Source: QANA01 sp963665505 (GTDB taxonomy: Bacteria; Bacillota; Clostridia; Christensenellales; Christensenellaceae). Taken from it: a stretch of DNA of 64,000 nucleotides. The DNA lies in assembly GCA_963665505.1 (NCBI GenBank), contig OY762275.1, forward strand, positions 310,001 to 374,000, written 5' to 3'. Shown here piece after piece: positions 25,484 to 34,880 of the stretch (the stretch's first letter is position 1; each line of letters starts with the position of its first letter). The position numbers were made by a program, and so were the translations under genes. The notes under the pieces are model-generated. The model was not told where the DNA came from, ran no database searches, and saw only the letters and a program-made list of their open reading frames with translations.

Positions 25484-26494
25484 ATGCATTCTGAATTAGG
25501 GCACATAAGAATATTTGCGGGTAATGCAGGGATTACTTTTGCAAAAAAGATGTGCGATTACCTTAACACGGAATTGGGCCATTCCGAGGTCATTCGTTTT
25601 TCGGACGGCAATCTTTTTGTGCGAGTACAGGAAACTGTCCGCAACAATGATGTCTATCTGGTGCAGCCGATCGGTATGGACCCAAATAATGAATTTGTGG
25701 AACTGCTGTTCTGGATTGATGCGTTCAAACGGGCAAGCGCCAGTTCGATCACGGCAATCATACCGTACTTTGGGTACGCCAAAGGCGATAAGAAAGACGA
25801 ACCCAGGGTTTCGATCCGTGCCCGCGTGTGCGCGGACTGTATTGAAAATATCGGGGCGGACCGTGTGATTATCATGGACTTGCACTCGCCGCAGGTACAG
25901 GGCTTTTTCCGGATCCCGAGCGACCATTTGCTTTCTTTGCCCATCTTGTGCGAGGTCGTGAAAGAAAAAGGGCTGGTAGATAACCTGGTCGTTGTCTCGC
26001 CGGATGCGGGCTTTGCAAAAACGGCCCGGAAATATGCCGATTATCTCGGAGCGCCGGTCGCCATAGGAGATAAAACGCGCGCGGCGCATGACGAAAATGC
26101 CAAAATATTGGAGCTGATCGGCGATGTAAAAGGGAAAAACTGCATGATCGTGGACGATTTCAGCATTTCCGGCGGTACGCTTGTCGACATCTCCTATATG
26201 CTGCAGGCCAAAGGGGCAAAACGGATTTTTGCCTGTCTGGCCCATAATATACTGCGGGAACCGGGCGTGAAAAAGGTCGAAGCAAGTCCGATCGAAACAA
26301 TCATCAGTACGGATACGGTGGGAAACCCCTATATAGTCTGTTCTAAAAAAATGGTCACGGTATCGGTCGCGCCGTTGTTTGCCGAAGTGGTCTCCCGGAT
26401 ACATTCCCGGGTATCTGTCAGCCCGTTGTTCACGCGGGTGCCCCAGAAAGTGATTGAAGAAGCCAAACGGAATGATTCAATTAAAAAAGAATAG
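25484..26494 (+). CDS. prs: Divergent ribose-phosphate pyrophosphokinase
   Basis: 336 residues, PRPP synthetase family. N-terminal FAGNAGITFAKKMCDYL and FSDGNLFVRVQE are typical, as is DLHSPQVQGFF. The PRPP-binding loop reads DDFSISGGT rather than the usual DDMIDTGGT, and the flexible-loop region reads GYAKGDKKDEPR instead of the usual GYARQDRK-type sequence. It may be a divergent active enzyme or an altered paralogue. It begins after GGGGGG and is not next to glmU, unlike in Bacillus. Confidence 0.82.
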   Translation: MHSELGHIRIFAGNAGITFAKKMCDYLNTELGHSEVIRFSDGNLFVRVQETVRNNDVYLVQPIGMDPNNEFVELLFWIDAFKRASASSITAIIPYFGYAKGDKKDEPRVSIRARVCADCIENIGADRVIIMDLHSPQVQGFFRIPSDHLLSLPILCEVVKEKGLVDNLVVVSPDAGFAKTARKYADYLGAPVAIGDKTRAAHDENAKILELIGDVKGKNCMIVDDFSISGGTLVDISYMLQAKGAKRIFACLAHNILREPGVKKVEASPIETIISTDTVGNPYIVCSKKMVTVSVAPLFAEVVSRIHSRVSVSPLFTRVPQKVIEEAKRNDSIKKE

Positions 26495-26503
26495 TTTACA
26501 TGC

Positions 26504-26530
26504 AAAAGCCCCGGCTTCCGGGGCTTTTTT
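26504..26530. terminator. Terminator after prs
   Basis: AAAAGCCCCGG, a CTT loop, CCGGGGCTTTT plus a T run. It is also suited to the converging nitroreductase gene. Confidence 0.93.
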
Positions 26531-26537
26531 ACATTGC

Positions 26538-27098
26538 CTATTTTATACAGATGATGTCGGAAAGGTTTGTTTCATGCGGTGCTTTTTCCGTGGCCCGATG
26601 CCCGATGGCGATCCCGACACCGTATACCAGTCCTGCGGGGAAGCGTACTTTTTCCCGCAACGCCGCACCCCGTTCTCCTTCGAAAGAAAATGCGGGCATG
26701 CCGAGGATCACGGAATCCAATCCGATGGATTTGGCGGCAAGCGCTAAATCCTGGACGGCAATACCGGCATCTACTTGGGAGAAATTGTTTTTCGGGTCGA
26801 TCGCGATGACGACAAACAAGGGCGCATCATACAGCAGCTTATAATTCCTTGCGGCCAGGCGGTCTATGGCAGCCTGGTCTTTTGTAGACTTCACATAATC
26901 CACATAGATCTGTTCGATCTGCGCCAAAATGGCTTTGTTGGTGATAAACAGATAGCGCTGCGATTGCAGGTTCCTCGCAGTAGGCGAGGCCAGGGCTGCC
27001 GTTTTCAGCGCCGTCATTTCCTCGTCCGTCAGGGTCTGGTCGGTATAGGCACGTATGCTGGAACGCGCGCACATCATATCCAATACCTGATTGTTCAT
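26538..27098 (-). CDS. Nitroreductase family protein
   Basis: 186 residues, FMN-dependent nitroreductase fold: RSSIRAYTDQ at 12-21 (FMN phosphate contact), ASPTARNLQ at about 37-45 and a C-terminal VGIAIGH. The physiological substrate is unknown. On the minus strand, 52 bp after the Gfo/Idh gene, so probably in its operon. Upstream are two TATGCATA palindromes (27117-27134). Confidence 0.88.
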   Translation of the reverse strand: MNNQVLDMMCARSSIRAYTDQTLTDEEMTALKTAALASPTARNLQSQRYLFITNKAILAQIEQIYVDYVKSTKDQAAIDRLAARNYKLLYDAPLFVVIAIDPKNNFSQVDAGIAVQDLALAAKSIGLDSVILGMPAFSFEGERGAALREKVRFPAGLVYGVGIAIGHRATEKAPHETNLSDIICIK

Positions 27099-27150
27099 TT
27101 TTTCCGTTCCTTTCTATGCATATCTATGCATATAAATTTCTGGTATACGT

Positions 27151-28140
27151 TCACCTGTCGTTTTGAGGGAAACGTATGCCTAATAGTTCTCTCGCCTTGT
27201 CCATAACATTCAGAGACAAAAGGGAACGTTCGTTCTGCGAAGACTCACGGCCGTCCGCTTTTTTTATACGGTCGATAAAATAAGAAAGTTCAAACTGCAT
27301 ATCTTGCCGGAACGGAGTTCCCTGGATCGGAAGCTCTTCCGTTGTTTTGTCATTGTAATATATGGTGACTTTTTCAGGGGCGTTCAGCCTCTCGATGACC
27401 ATATAGCCGTTTTCTCCTTGTATTTCATTGAAATTTGCCGAATGGCTGATCTTTCCGTAAAAAAGAGTGGCCAACATAGTCTTGTACGTCGCGGTAATCG
27501 TCCCCAGACCGTCTACGCCGTTGTGCAGTTTGATGGTTGAGGCGGTGACGCTTTCGGGTGCGCCAAACAAACCGACCATATAGTTGACGCAATACACGCC
27601 CATATCCATCAGCGCACCATTTGCCAACTCCGGGATAAAGGCATTGCGGATAACGCCTTTTTTGAAATCGTCGTAACGCGAAGAATACGAGCAGCAGGAA
27701 AAAACGGCCCGACGCAGCGTCCCCAGTTTGGGCAGGCTCTTTTTGATCAGCAGGAAATCGGGGTTGAACGCGCTGCGCAGCGCTTCCATCAGGACCACGC
27801 CGTGTTTTTTCGCTGCGGCCATCATTTCTTCCAATTCCCGTGCGTTGGCAGCGATGGGTTTTTCACATAAGACATGCTTGTTCGCCGCCAGAAACTTTAT
27901 TGCATAGTCTTTATGGCAATAGTTTGGAGTGGCGATGTATACGGCATCGATCTCGGGGCTGGCGGCCAGCGCATCCAGGTCTGTAAAGCATAAACGGGCA
28001 CCCCACTTGTCCGCGACTTCCCGGGCCCTTTGTGCCGAACGCGAATGCACGCCCACCAGTTCGAACCCTGCGCAGTTTTTGCCCGCGTTCACCATAAAAC
28101 CCGTAATAAAATTTGTGCCCACCACAGCAAATCTTACCAT
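27151..28140 (-). CDS. Gfo/Idh/MocA family oxidoreductase
   Basis: 329 residues. The N-terminal Rossmann start VVGTNFITGF is a degenerate GxGxxG. The family EKP motif is present (CEKPIAAN, about 93), and the C-terminal substrate domain is complete. NAD(P)-dependent sugar or polyol dehydrogenase by family; substrate unknown. A strong minus-strand promoter lies upstream, divergent from mnmA. Confidence 0.88.
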   Translation of the reverse strand: MVRFAVVGTNFITGFMVNAGKNCAGFELVGVHSRSAQRAREVADKWGARLCFTDLDALAASPEIDAVYIATPNYCHKDYAIKFLAANKHVLCEKPIAANARELEEMMAAAKKHGVVLMEALRSAFNPDFLLIKKSLPKLGTLRRAVFSCCSYSSRYDDFKKGVIRNAFIPELANGALMDMGVYCVNYMVGLFGAPESVTASTIKLHNGVDGLGTITATYKTMLATLFYGKISHSANFNEIQGENGYMVIERLNAPEKVTIYYNDKTTEELPIQGTPFRQDMQFELSYFIDRIKKADGRESSQNERSLLSLNVMDKARELLGIRFPQNDR

Positions 28141-28178
28141 TTTTTTGTACCATTCTTCCTATACTTTTTGATATTTAG

Positions 28179-28207
28179 AGTATAGAGGATAATCGGCGGA
28201 TAGTCAA
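28179..28207 (-). promoter_or_regulatory. Promoter of Gfo/Idh operon (minus strand)
   Basis: On the minus strand: TTGACT, 17-bp spacer, TATACT. Confidence 0.8.
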
Positions 28208-28244
28208 CGGATCCCTATCGCTGGAACGGAGAAAACCCCTTATA

Positions 28245-28276
28245 TTGACTTACGCAGTATATTAGGATATCCTAAT
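28245..28276 (+). promoter_or_regulatory. mnmA promoter with overlapping palindrome
   Basis: TTGACT (28245-28250), 17-bp spacer, TATCCT (28268-28273). A perfect 16-bp palindrome ATTAGGATATCCTAAT (28261-28276) overlaps the -10. This looks like an operator that would block transcription when bound. The TTAGG half-site recalls DtxR/IdeR-type boxes, but those are longer, so the regulator is unknown. Confidence 0.65.
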
Positions 28277-28294
28277 TTAGGAAGAGGTGTCGCC

Positions 28295-29368
28295 ATGCAG
28301 AAAGGAAAAATCGCAGTGGGGATGTCCGGCGGGGTGGATTCCGCCGTGAGTGCCTATCTCCTGAAAAAACAGGGGTTCGATATCTTCGGCGTTTTCATGA
28401 AAAACTGGAACGAAGAGACCCCGGATGGAGAATGTACGGCGGCAGAGGATTATGACGATGTCCGCCGTGTCTGTGATAAAATAGATATCCCTTATTATTC
28501 TGTTAATTTTGCGAAAGAATATTGGCAGCGGGTTTTTTCTGTGTTTTTGGATGAATACAAGGCAGGCAGAACGCCCAACCCCGACGTTTTATGCAATAAA
28601 GAGATCAAGTTTGCCGCCTTTTTGGATTTTTGCCGGGATACCGGGGCGGAGGCCATTGCGACCGGCCATTATTGCCGGTTGGATAAAAATGATGGCGTAC
28701 GGTTGCTGAAAGGTCGGGACAAAAATAAAGACCAGTCCTATTTCTTGTGCACGCTCTCCCAAAAGCAGCTTTCCCGGGCCATATTCCCGGTTGGAGGATA
28801 TACGAAACAGTATGTGCGGGAAATTGCCCGGGAAGCGGAACTCCCCGTTGCGGACAAAAAAAATTCCACCGGCATATGTTTTATAGGGGAACGCAATTTT
28901 CAAAAATTCCTGCAGGCCTATCTGCCTGCACAGCCCGGGGAGATGCGGACGACAAAAGGCGAATATATAGGCATGCATCAGGGACTCATGTATTACACGC
29001 TGGGGCAGCGGCGCGGCCTGCGTATTGGGGGACGCGGCACGGGCGAACGCTGGTTCGTGGTCGGCAAAGATTTGAAAAACAATATTTTATATGTGGAACA
29101 AGGGGCGGACAACCCGCTTTTGTATTCAAAGGTATGTGCCATCAACAGATTCAATTTTATAAACACACCCGAAGCGACGGAATTTTCCTGTACCGCTAAG
29201 TTCCGTTACAGGCAGCCCGATCAACGGGTGTACGTTTTGATAGAGAAGGACAGCGTGATCATTGAGGCGGAAAATCCACAGCGGGCGGTTACGCCCGGTC
29301 AGTATGCCGTACTTTATAACGGGGACGAATGCTTGGGTGGCGGGCAGATCGATATAATTCTGGAATAA
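28295..29368 (+). CDS. mnmA: tRNA 2-thiouridine synthetase MnmA
   Basis: 357 residues; thiolates C2 of wobble uridine-34 in Glu, Gln and Lys tRNAs using sulfur from IscS. PP-loop SGGVDS at 11-16; catalytic cysteines C100 (DVLCNKE) and C195 (GICFIGE). The ATG follows AAGAGGTG. It heads a run with glmU, pth and mfd. IscS and IscU, likely sulfur donors, are encoded 10 kb downstream. Confidence 0.97.
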   Translation: MQKGKIAVGMSGGVDSAVSAYLLKKQGFDIFGVFMKNWNEETPDGECTAAEDYDDVRRVCDKIDIPYYSVNFAKEYWQRVFSVFLDEYKAGRTPNPDVLCNKEIKFAAFLDFCRDTGAEAIATGHYCRLDKNDGVRLLKGRDKNKDQSYFLCTLSQKQLSRAIFPVGGYTKQYVREIAREAELPVADKKNSTGICFIGERNFQKFLQAYLPAQPGEMRTTKGEYIGMHQGLMYYTLGQRRGLRIGGRGTGERWFVVGKDLKNNILYVEQGADNPLLYSKVCAINRFNFINTPEATEFSCTAKFRYRQPDQRVYVLIEKDSVIIEAENPQRAVTPGQYAVLYNGDECLGGGQIDIILE

Positions 29369-29412
29369 AATGCGAGGGAAACTCTGAGAAAATTACTTTT
29401 GGGAGAATAAAC

Positions 29413-30789
29413 ATGGATGAATTTAAAGTCGTGATATTGGCTGCCGGGGAAGGCACGCGGATGAAATCGTCTCTGCCCAAAGTACTGCATAAAGCAGCCG
29501 GTAAGAGCTTGCTCGGGTGGGTGGCGGAAGTGGCAAAGGCTGTTTCGCAAAAGCCCGTTGTTGTGTATGGAAGCGGGGCGGAAACCATACCGGATACGTT
29601 TGGAAATGCCTTTACGTATGCCCGGCAGGAAAAGCGGCTGGGAACGGGCCACGCGGTCATGATGGCAAAAGAAGAAATAAAGGACAGCGTCTACACGGTG
29701 GTATTGGCGGGTGATATGCCGTTGATCCGGGAAGAGACTGTCCGGGCGTTGTGCGAAACGATAAAGACAGCCGGTCCCGGGTGCGGGTGTGCGCTTTTGA
29801 CGGCCAGTCCGGCGGTTACGCCGGCGTTCGGGCGCGTCGTGCGGGACGGCGCCGGCAAAGTCTGCGGCATTGTTGAAGACAAAGATGCGGCGCCGGAAGA
29901 GAAGGAAATCAAAGAACTGAATCTCTCCATCTATTGTTTCAAAACGAGTGCGCTTTTAGAAGCGATCCAAACACTGCGCCCGGAAAATGCGCAGCATGAA
30001 TATTATCTGACCGATTGCGTAAAGATCCTGTATGAACGGGGGTATACGGTCGAAAGCCTGTCTCTGCCGGATATGCAGGAAGCGATAGGGGTCAATACGC
30101 GCGCCCAGCTTGCGCAGGCGGAAGCGGCTCTGCGCCGGCGGATCAATGAGGCTCTCCTGCTCTCGGGTGTTTCGATGATCGATCCTGCCGCGACATATAT
30201 CGATGCCGGCGTGACGGTCGGGCCGGATACGTTGCTGTATCCGGGCGTTATCCTGCAGGGGGATACGAAGATCGGGAGCGGCTGTACGCTCTATCAGGGC
30301 AGCCGGCTTGTCGATACCTGTATAGCAGACGGAACCACGGTGGAAAATTCCGTGCTGATCGGCGCCGTCGTAGGGCGGCAGACAAAAATCGGCCCCTATA
30401 CCTATCTGCGCCCGGAGACCGTCATAGGAGACCGTTGCCGCGTAGGCGATTTTGTGGAGATGAAGAACGCAAAGATCGGAAACGATACCAAAGTGTCTCA
30501 TCTGACATATGTAGGCGACGCCGTGTTGGGCAGTGAAGTGAACCTGGGCTGCGGTGTCGTGTTCGCAAACTTTGACGGACAGGAAAAGTATATCAGTACG
30601 GTGGGGGATAAAGCATTCATCGGCTGTAATACCAACCTGATTTCCCCGGTACGGGTCGGGAAGGGCGCATACATCGCGGCGGGCACCACCATTACGAAAG
30701 ATATCCCGCCGGATGCGCTGGTGATCGGCCGGGTTAAAGAAGTTGTCAAACCCGGATGGGCAAAAGGACGGTACCGCGCGAACAAATAA
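29413..30789 (+). CDS. glmU: Bifunctional UDP-GlcNAc pyrophosphorylase GlmU
   Basis: 458 residues from ATG 29413, which has GGGAG upstream and gives the typical N-terminus VVILAAGEGTRMKS; the open frame extends upstream into mnmA but without a plausible start. The N-terminal half is the uridyltransferase, the C-terminal half a left-handed beta-helix acetyltransferase with hexapeptide repeats. It makes UDP-GlcNAc for peptidoglycan. In Bacillus glmU is next to prs; here prs lies 3 kb away upstream. Confidence 0.97.
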   Translation: MDEFKVVILAAGEGTRMKSSLPKVLHKAAGKSLLGWVAEVAKAVSQKPVVVYGSGAETIPDTFGNAFTYARQEKRLGTGHAVMMAKEEIKDSVYTVVLAGDMPLIREETVRALCETIKTAGPGCGCALLTASPAVTPAFGRVVRDGAGKVCGIVEDKDAAPEEKEIKELNLSIYCFKTSALLEAIQTLRPENAQHEYYLTDCVKILYERGYTVESLSLPDMQEAIGVNTRAQLAQAEAALRRRINEALLLSGVSMIDPAATYIDAGVTVGPDTLLYPGVILQGDTKIGSGCTLYQGSRLVDTCIADGTTVENSVLIGAVVGRQTKIGPYTYLRPETVIGDRCRVGDFVEMKNAKIGNDTKVSHLTYVGDAVLGSEVNLGCGVVFANFDGQEKYISTVGDKAFIGCNTNLISPVRVGKGAYIAAGTTITKDIPPDALVIGRVKEVVKPGWAKGRYRANK

Positions 30790-30825
30790 TGCGGATGTAT
30801 AAATAAACGGAGAAACAGTATATAT

Positions 30826-31410
30826 ATGTATATAGTTGCCGGCCTGGGGAACCCCGGCCTCAAATACAGGAAAACACCGCATAATTCCGGATTCATGGCG
30901 GCGGATGCGCTTGCGAAGGATCTGGACGTTCGGTTTTCCAAAAAAAACTTCCGGGCCAAGGTGGCCGAGGCTTTCCTGGGGAAAGAAAAACTCATTTTAC
31001 TGAAGCCGCAGACATATATGAACAACAGCGGGCAAAGCGTGGCGGCGGCGGCGGATTTTTACGGAATAGACGCGGGGAATGTCATTGTGATCTATGATGA
31101 TAAAGACCTGCCGCAAGGGTGCCTGCGCATTCGTGCCAAAGGCAGTCCGGGCAGTCATAACGGAATGCGTTCGGTGACGCAGTGTCTGGGAACAGAAGAA
31201 TTTCCGCGGGTGCGTATAGGGATCGGGGTCCCTCCGACAAAGATGCGGCTGATGAACTATGTCCTGCACAGGTTGGATCGGAATGAATATAAAGAATATG
31301 AAAAAATGGCGGAGTTAGCGGCCAAAGCCGTTATCGAAATCATAGAAAACGGATTGGAACAGGCCCAACAGCAATACAGCTCGGATCATAGGAGACAGCA
31401 AGAAAAGTGA
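30826..31410 (+). CDS. pth: Peptidyl-tRNA hydrolase
   Basis: 194 residues, Pth family (spoVC in Bacillus). GLGNPG at 6-11, catalytic His19 (TPHNSG) and the KPQTYMNNSG segment at about 65. Frees tRNA from stalled peptidyl-tRNA. Its stop overlaps the mfd start by 4 bp (GTGA), the conserved pth-mfd pair. Confidence 0.97.
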   Translation: MYIVAGLGNPGLKYRKTPHNSGFMAADALAKDLDVRFSKKNFRAKVAEAFLGKEKLILLKPQTYMNNSGQSVAAAADFYGIDAGNVIVIYDDKDLPQGCLRIRAKGSPGSHNGMRSVTQCLGTEEFPRVRIGIGVPPTKMRLMNYVLHRLDRNEYKEYEKMAELAAKAVIEIIENGLEQAQQQYSSDHRRQQEK

Positions 31411-34400
31411 ACGCATTACTCCAAACGGTCGAACGTCTCTCCGGGATGATATCTCTGAAAAACAGCGTGCCGGGCGACTTGCCTTGCGCGCTTTTTCGCG
31501 TACCTTCGGAGCCTCGCCTGCATATCGTGCATGCTTTGTATGAAGCTGCCGGCAGGGACATTTTTTATGTATTCTCTTCCGAATATGAAGCGCGCACCCA
31601 TGCGGAACAGTATATGTATGGGGAAAAGATATTTTTGCCCGCGCCGCAGACCGAGCTGCGGCCGATGGAAACGCAGGGCTCTGAAACGCAAAAAGAGCGT
31701 GTCGCCTCGCTGGACAGACTGAAGCAAAAGGGCGGCGTCGTCTTTTTGTCCATAGAATCTCTGCTTTTTAAAATGCGCCCGGTCCGGGAGTTTTTTAATA
31801 AGTACAAAATGATACGCCAGGAACAGGTGATAGCACCGCAAAAACTGCTGGATCTGCTGCTTGCCGCAGGGTATGAATCGGCCACCTTGGTGGAATCGCC
31901 CGGCCAGATGTCCGGCCGGGGCGAGATCGTAGAAGTCTTTCCTCCCAATTCCAGGAATCCCTACCGCGTTACGTTCTTTGATGAAGAAGTCGAAAGCATC
32001 CGTTCGTTCGACCCGGATACGCAGCGTTCTTTTGGCGGTGTGGTGGAAAGCATCAGTATCCCGCCGGCGCTGGAGTTTTTCCTGAACGAGACGGAAGCCC
32101 GTCCGCTGAAAGAATATCTTTCGGCGGCGAACCGACCAAAACTGGAATCTGTCCGGGAATCGTATGTATTTGAACTGCAGGAACAGGGGAGTTTCTCCAA
32201 CATCGAAGCATATACGGATATTTTGGAGAACAATGATACGGTGCTGCACTATGCGAGGGACCCGCTTCTTGTATTTGAAAATTGCGCGGGGCTGTTGGAA
32301 GACTATCAAAAACGGGAAGAGAGCCGTCGCGCGATGTTTGCCGAAATACTGGCGGAAGGCGGCGCTTTTGGGTGTGAAGCATCCACCCGTTGGTTTGCGG
32401 AAGACCTTATACAGGAGAACAGAAACCGCTGTATCGATTTTGAAAGCGTAAAAACATACAAGGCTTTTTCCTCAGCCAAACGGATCGATTTCGATATCCG
32501 GAACACCGTCGGGTTTTTGGGGAATATTACGCTGCTGATCCAAGCGGTGCGGGATAGGACGGCGGCCGGTTACCGGGTGTTTTTGTGCGCCGGCGGGCGA
32601 AGCAAACGATTGTCTGAAACGCTAAGCGAACAGGGGCTGCTGGCGCCGGTCGCGCAGCATCTGGATCTGCCCGGCGCGGTCGTCTTGCCTCTTACGATAA
32701 AGGATGGGTTTGAGACCTCTGCGGGCAAGACGGTTTTCTTTTCGGAAGAAGATATCTTCGGCGTTCGGTATAAAAAAAGTACTAAAACCCGTGGCAATAC
32801 GGGCAAACCCACTTTGCTGGCGGATCTGAAGGCGGGGGATATCGTCGTACACGAGATCCACGGCAAAGGGAAATATGTGGGGCTCAAGACCATGACCGTC
32901 GCGGGCGTGAGCGCGGAATATATGGAGATCACCTACCGGGATGGAGACAAACTGTTTATCCCGACCGCCCAGATCGGCCGGGTGGACAAATACGTTGGTT
33001 CGGAAGGGGACTCTGTCCGGCTTTCCAAATTGGGTGGAAGAGAATGGGAAACGGCCAAGGAAAAAGCCCGGGCATCCGTCAAAAAGCTGACGGAAAATCT
33101 GGCGGAAATCTACCATGAGCGCAGCGTTTCCAAAGGATACCGGTTTTCGCCCGATACCGTCTGGCAAAAACAGTTCGAAGACAACTTCATGTATGAAGAA
33201 ACGCCGGGGCAGATCAAATGCATCGAGCAGATAAAAAACGATATGGAGAGCGGCAAGATCATGGACCGGCTGCTGCTGGGCGATGTGGGCTATGGGAAGA
33301 CGGAGGTGGCGATCCGTGCCTGCTTCAAGGCCGTGATGGATTCCAAACAGGTGGCGATCCTTGTGCCCACGACGCTGCTGGCGCGCCAGCATTACAGAAC
33401 CTTTGTCGACCGGTTCGCAGGATTTCCCATGCGGATAGAGATGCTTTCCCGGTATTCCCAAAACCCCGCGGCAATCGTCGAGAACCTGCGGACAGGCAAG
33501 ACGGATATCGTGATCGGTACGCATAAGTTGCTGGGCAAACGGGTGAAGTTTAAAGACCTGGGCCTGCTGGTCATCGATGAGGAACATCGGTTCGGTGTTT
33601 CCCATAAAGAGCGTATCAAGGATATCCGCCGCAATGTAGATGTCCTGACGCTTACCGCAACGCCCATCCCCCGCACGTTGGAAATGGCGATGACGGGGAT
33701 CCGTGAGATGTGCACGATCGATACGCCGCCCGATATCCGTAAAGAAGTACAGGCTTTTGTGACAGCGTTTGACTGGGGCCTGGTGCGGGATGTCGTGCTG
33801 AAAGAAATGAACCGCGGCGGACAAATCTATTTTGTTTGCCGCCAGATCCGGGAAATGGAGGCGCTTGCCAAGGGACTCAGGAAGAGCGTGCCCGAGGCAC
33901 GGGTCATCTCCGCGCATGGGCGGATGAACGAATCCGAATCGGAAGCCGCAATAAGTTCTTTTTTGGAAAGAAAATATGATGTGCTTCTCTGCACGACCAT
34001 TATCGAATCGGGGATAGATATCCCTTCCGTAAACTCGATCATCGTGTATGAAGCCGATAAATTCGGGCTTGCGCAACTTTACCAGCTCAAAGGAAGGATA
34101 GGACGGTCCAATCTGCGGGGATACGCTTATTTCACCTATCTTTCTGAGGAATATATCGGCGAAGCTGCGGCAAAGCGGCTGGAAGCCGTCCGCGAATTCA
34201 CGCAATTCGGCAGCGGGATGAAGATCGCGATGCGCGACCTGGAGATCCGGGGTGCGGGCAATCTGCTTGGGGCAGAACAAAGCGGACATATGGCAAACGT
34301 CGGATATGCGATGTATATGAAAATGTTCCGGGAGGAAGTCCTCTATTCCATGGGGCACGCATTGCCCAGGAGAGCCGAGGCTTCCGTGGAACTGAACGAA

Positions 34401-34832
34401 GACGCGTTTATACCCAACGCATATATAGGGGACGAGGCGCTGAAGCTGGATATGTATAAAAAAGTGGCGGAGGCCGTCACAATAAAAAAAGCGCGGTCGG
34501 TACGCGAGGAATTCATCGATCGGTTCGGTCCGCTGCCCAAGGAAGTGGAAAACCTGCTTATCGCGTCGGTCATCCGCGGCTATGCCTCCCAGGCGGGGTT
34601 GATGAGCGTTGTCCGCCTACGGGATACGGTGAATCTGAAATTTGCGGAAGACACACATGTCAAGATGCCGCTTTTAAAAAAGCAGATACAAGCCCGGGGA
34701 AACGATGTGCAGTTGCGCTATACGACCCCTCCCTATATTGCGTATAAGATGAAAAAAAAGGGTTCTTATACAGAAATGTTACAATTAATCGATCAATTAA
34801 GGCATTGCATAAGCCCTGCCAATCCAGTATAA
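31407..34832 (+). CDS. mfd: Transcription-repair coupling factor Mfd
   Basis: 1141 residues. Order: UvrB-like N-terminal module, RNA-polymerase-interacting CarD-like domain (about 480-550), RecG-like translocase with Walker A GDVGYGKT at 625-632 and DEEH box, and a C-terminal TRCF domain. Removes stalled RNA polymerase and recruits UvrA. GTG start with AGGAGA upstream. Confidence 0.98.
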   Translation: MNALLQTVERLSGMISLKNSVPGDLPCALFRVPSEPRLHIVHALYEAAGRDIFYVFSSEYEARTHAEQYMYGEKIFLPAPQTELRPMETQGSETQKERVASLDRLKQKGGVVFLSIESLLFKMRPVREFFNKYKMIRQEQVIAPQKLLDLLLAAGYESATLVESPGQMSGRGEIVEVFPPNSRNPYRVTFFDEEVESIRSFDPDTQRSFGGVVESISIPPALEFFLNETEARPLKEYLSAANRPKLESVRESYVFELQEQGSFSNIEAYTDILENNDTVLHYARDPLLVFENCAGLLEDYQKREESRRAMFAEILAEGGAFGCEASTRWFAEDLIQENRNRCIDFESVKTYKAFSSAKRIDFDIRNTVGFLGNITLLIQAVRDRTAAGYRVFLCAGGRSKRLSETLSEQGLLAPVAQHLDLPGAVVLPLTIKDGFETSAGKTVFFSEEDIFGVRYKKSTKTRGNTGKPTLLADLKAGDIVVHEIHGKGKYVGLKTMTVAGVSAEYMEITYRDGDKLFIPTAQIGRVDKYVGSEGDSVRLSKLGGREWETAKEKARASVKKLTENLAEIYHERSVSKGYRFSPDTVWQKQFEDNFMYEETPGQIKCIEQIKNDMESGKIMDRLLLGDVGYGKTEVAIRACFKAVMDSKQVAILVPTTLLARQHYRTFVDRFAGFPMRIEMLSRYSQNPAAIVENLRTGKTDIVIGTHKLLGKRVKFKDLGLLVIDEEHRFGVSHKERIKDIRRNVDVLTLTATPIPRTLEMAMTGIREMCTIDTPPDIRKEVQAFVTAFDWGLVRDVVLKEMNRGGQIYFVCRQIREMEALAKGLRKSVPEARVISAHGRMNESESEAAISSFLERKYDVLLCTTIIESGIDIPSVNSIIVYEADKFGLAQLYQLKGRIGRSNLRGYAYFTYLSEEYIGEAAAKRLEAVREFTQFGSGMKIAMRDLEIRGAGNLLGAEQSGHMANVGYAMYMKMFREEVLYSMGHALPRRAEASVELNEDAFIPNAYIGDEALKLDMYKKVAEAVTIKKARSVREEFIDRFGPLPKEVENLLIASVIRGYASQAGLMSVVRLRDTVNLKFAEDTHVKMPLLKKQIQARGNDVQLRYTTPPYIAYKMKKKGSYTEMLQLIDQLRHCISPANPV

Positions 34833-34833
34833 T
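34805..34833 (+). promoter_or_regulatory. Promoter within 3' end of mfd
   Basis: TTGCAT, 17-bp spacer, TATAAT, overlapping the mfd stop. It drives the foldase lipoprotein gene. Confidence 0.75.
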
Positions 34834-34880
34834 GATATTTACTGAATTTTCTGGCTTTGCCACGATAGGGAGTACACGAT

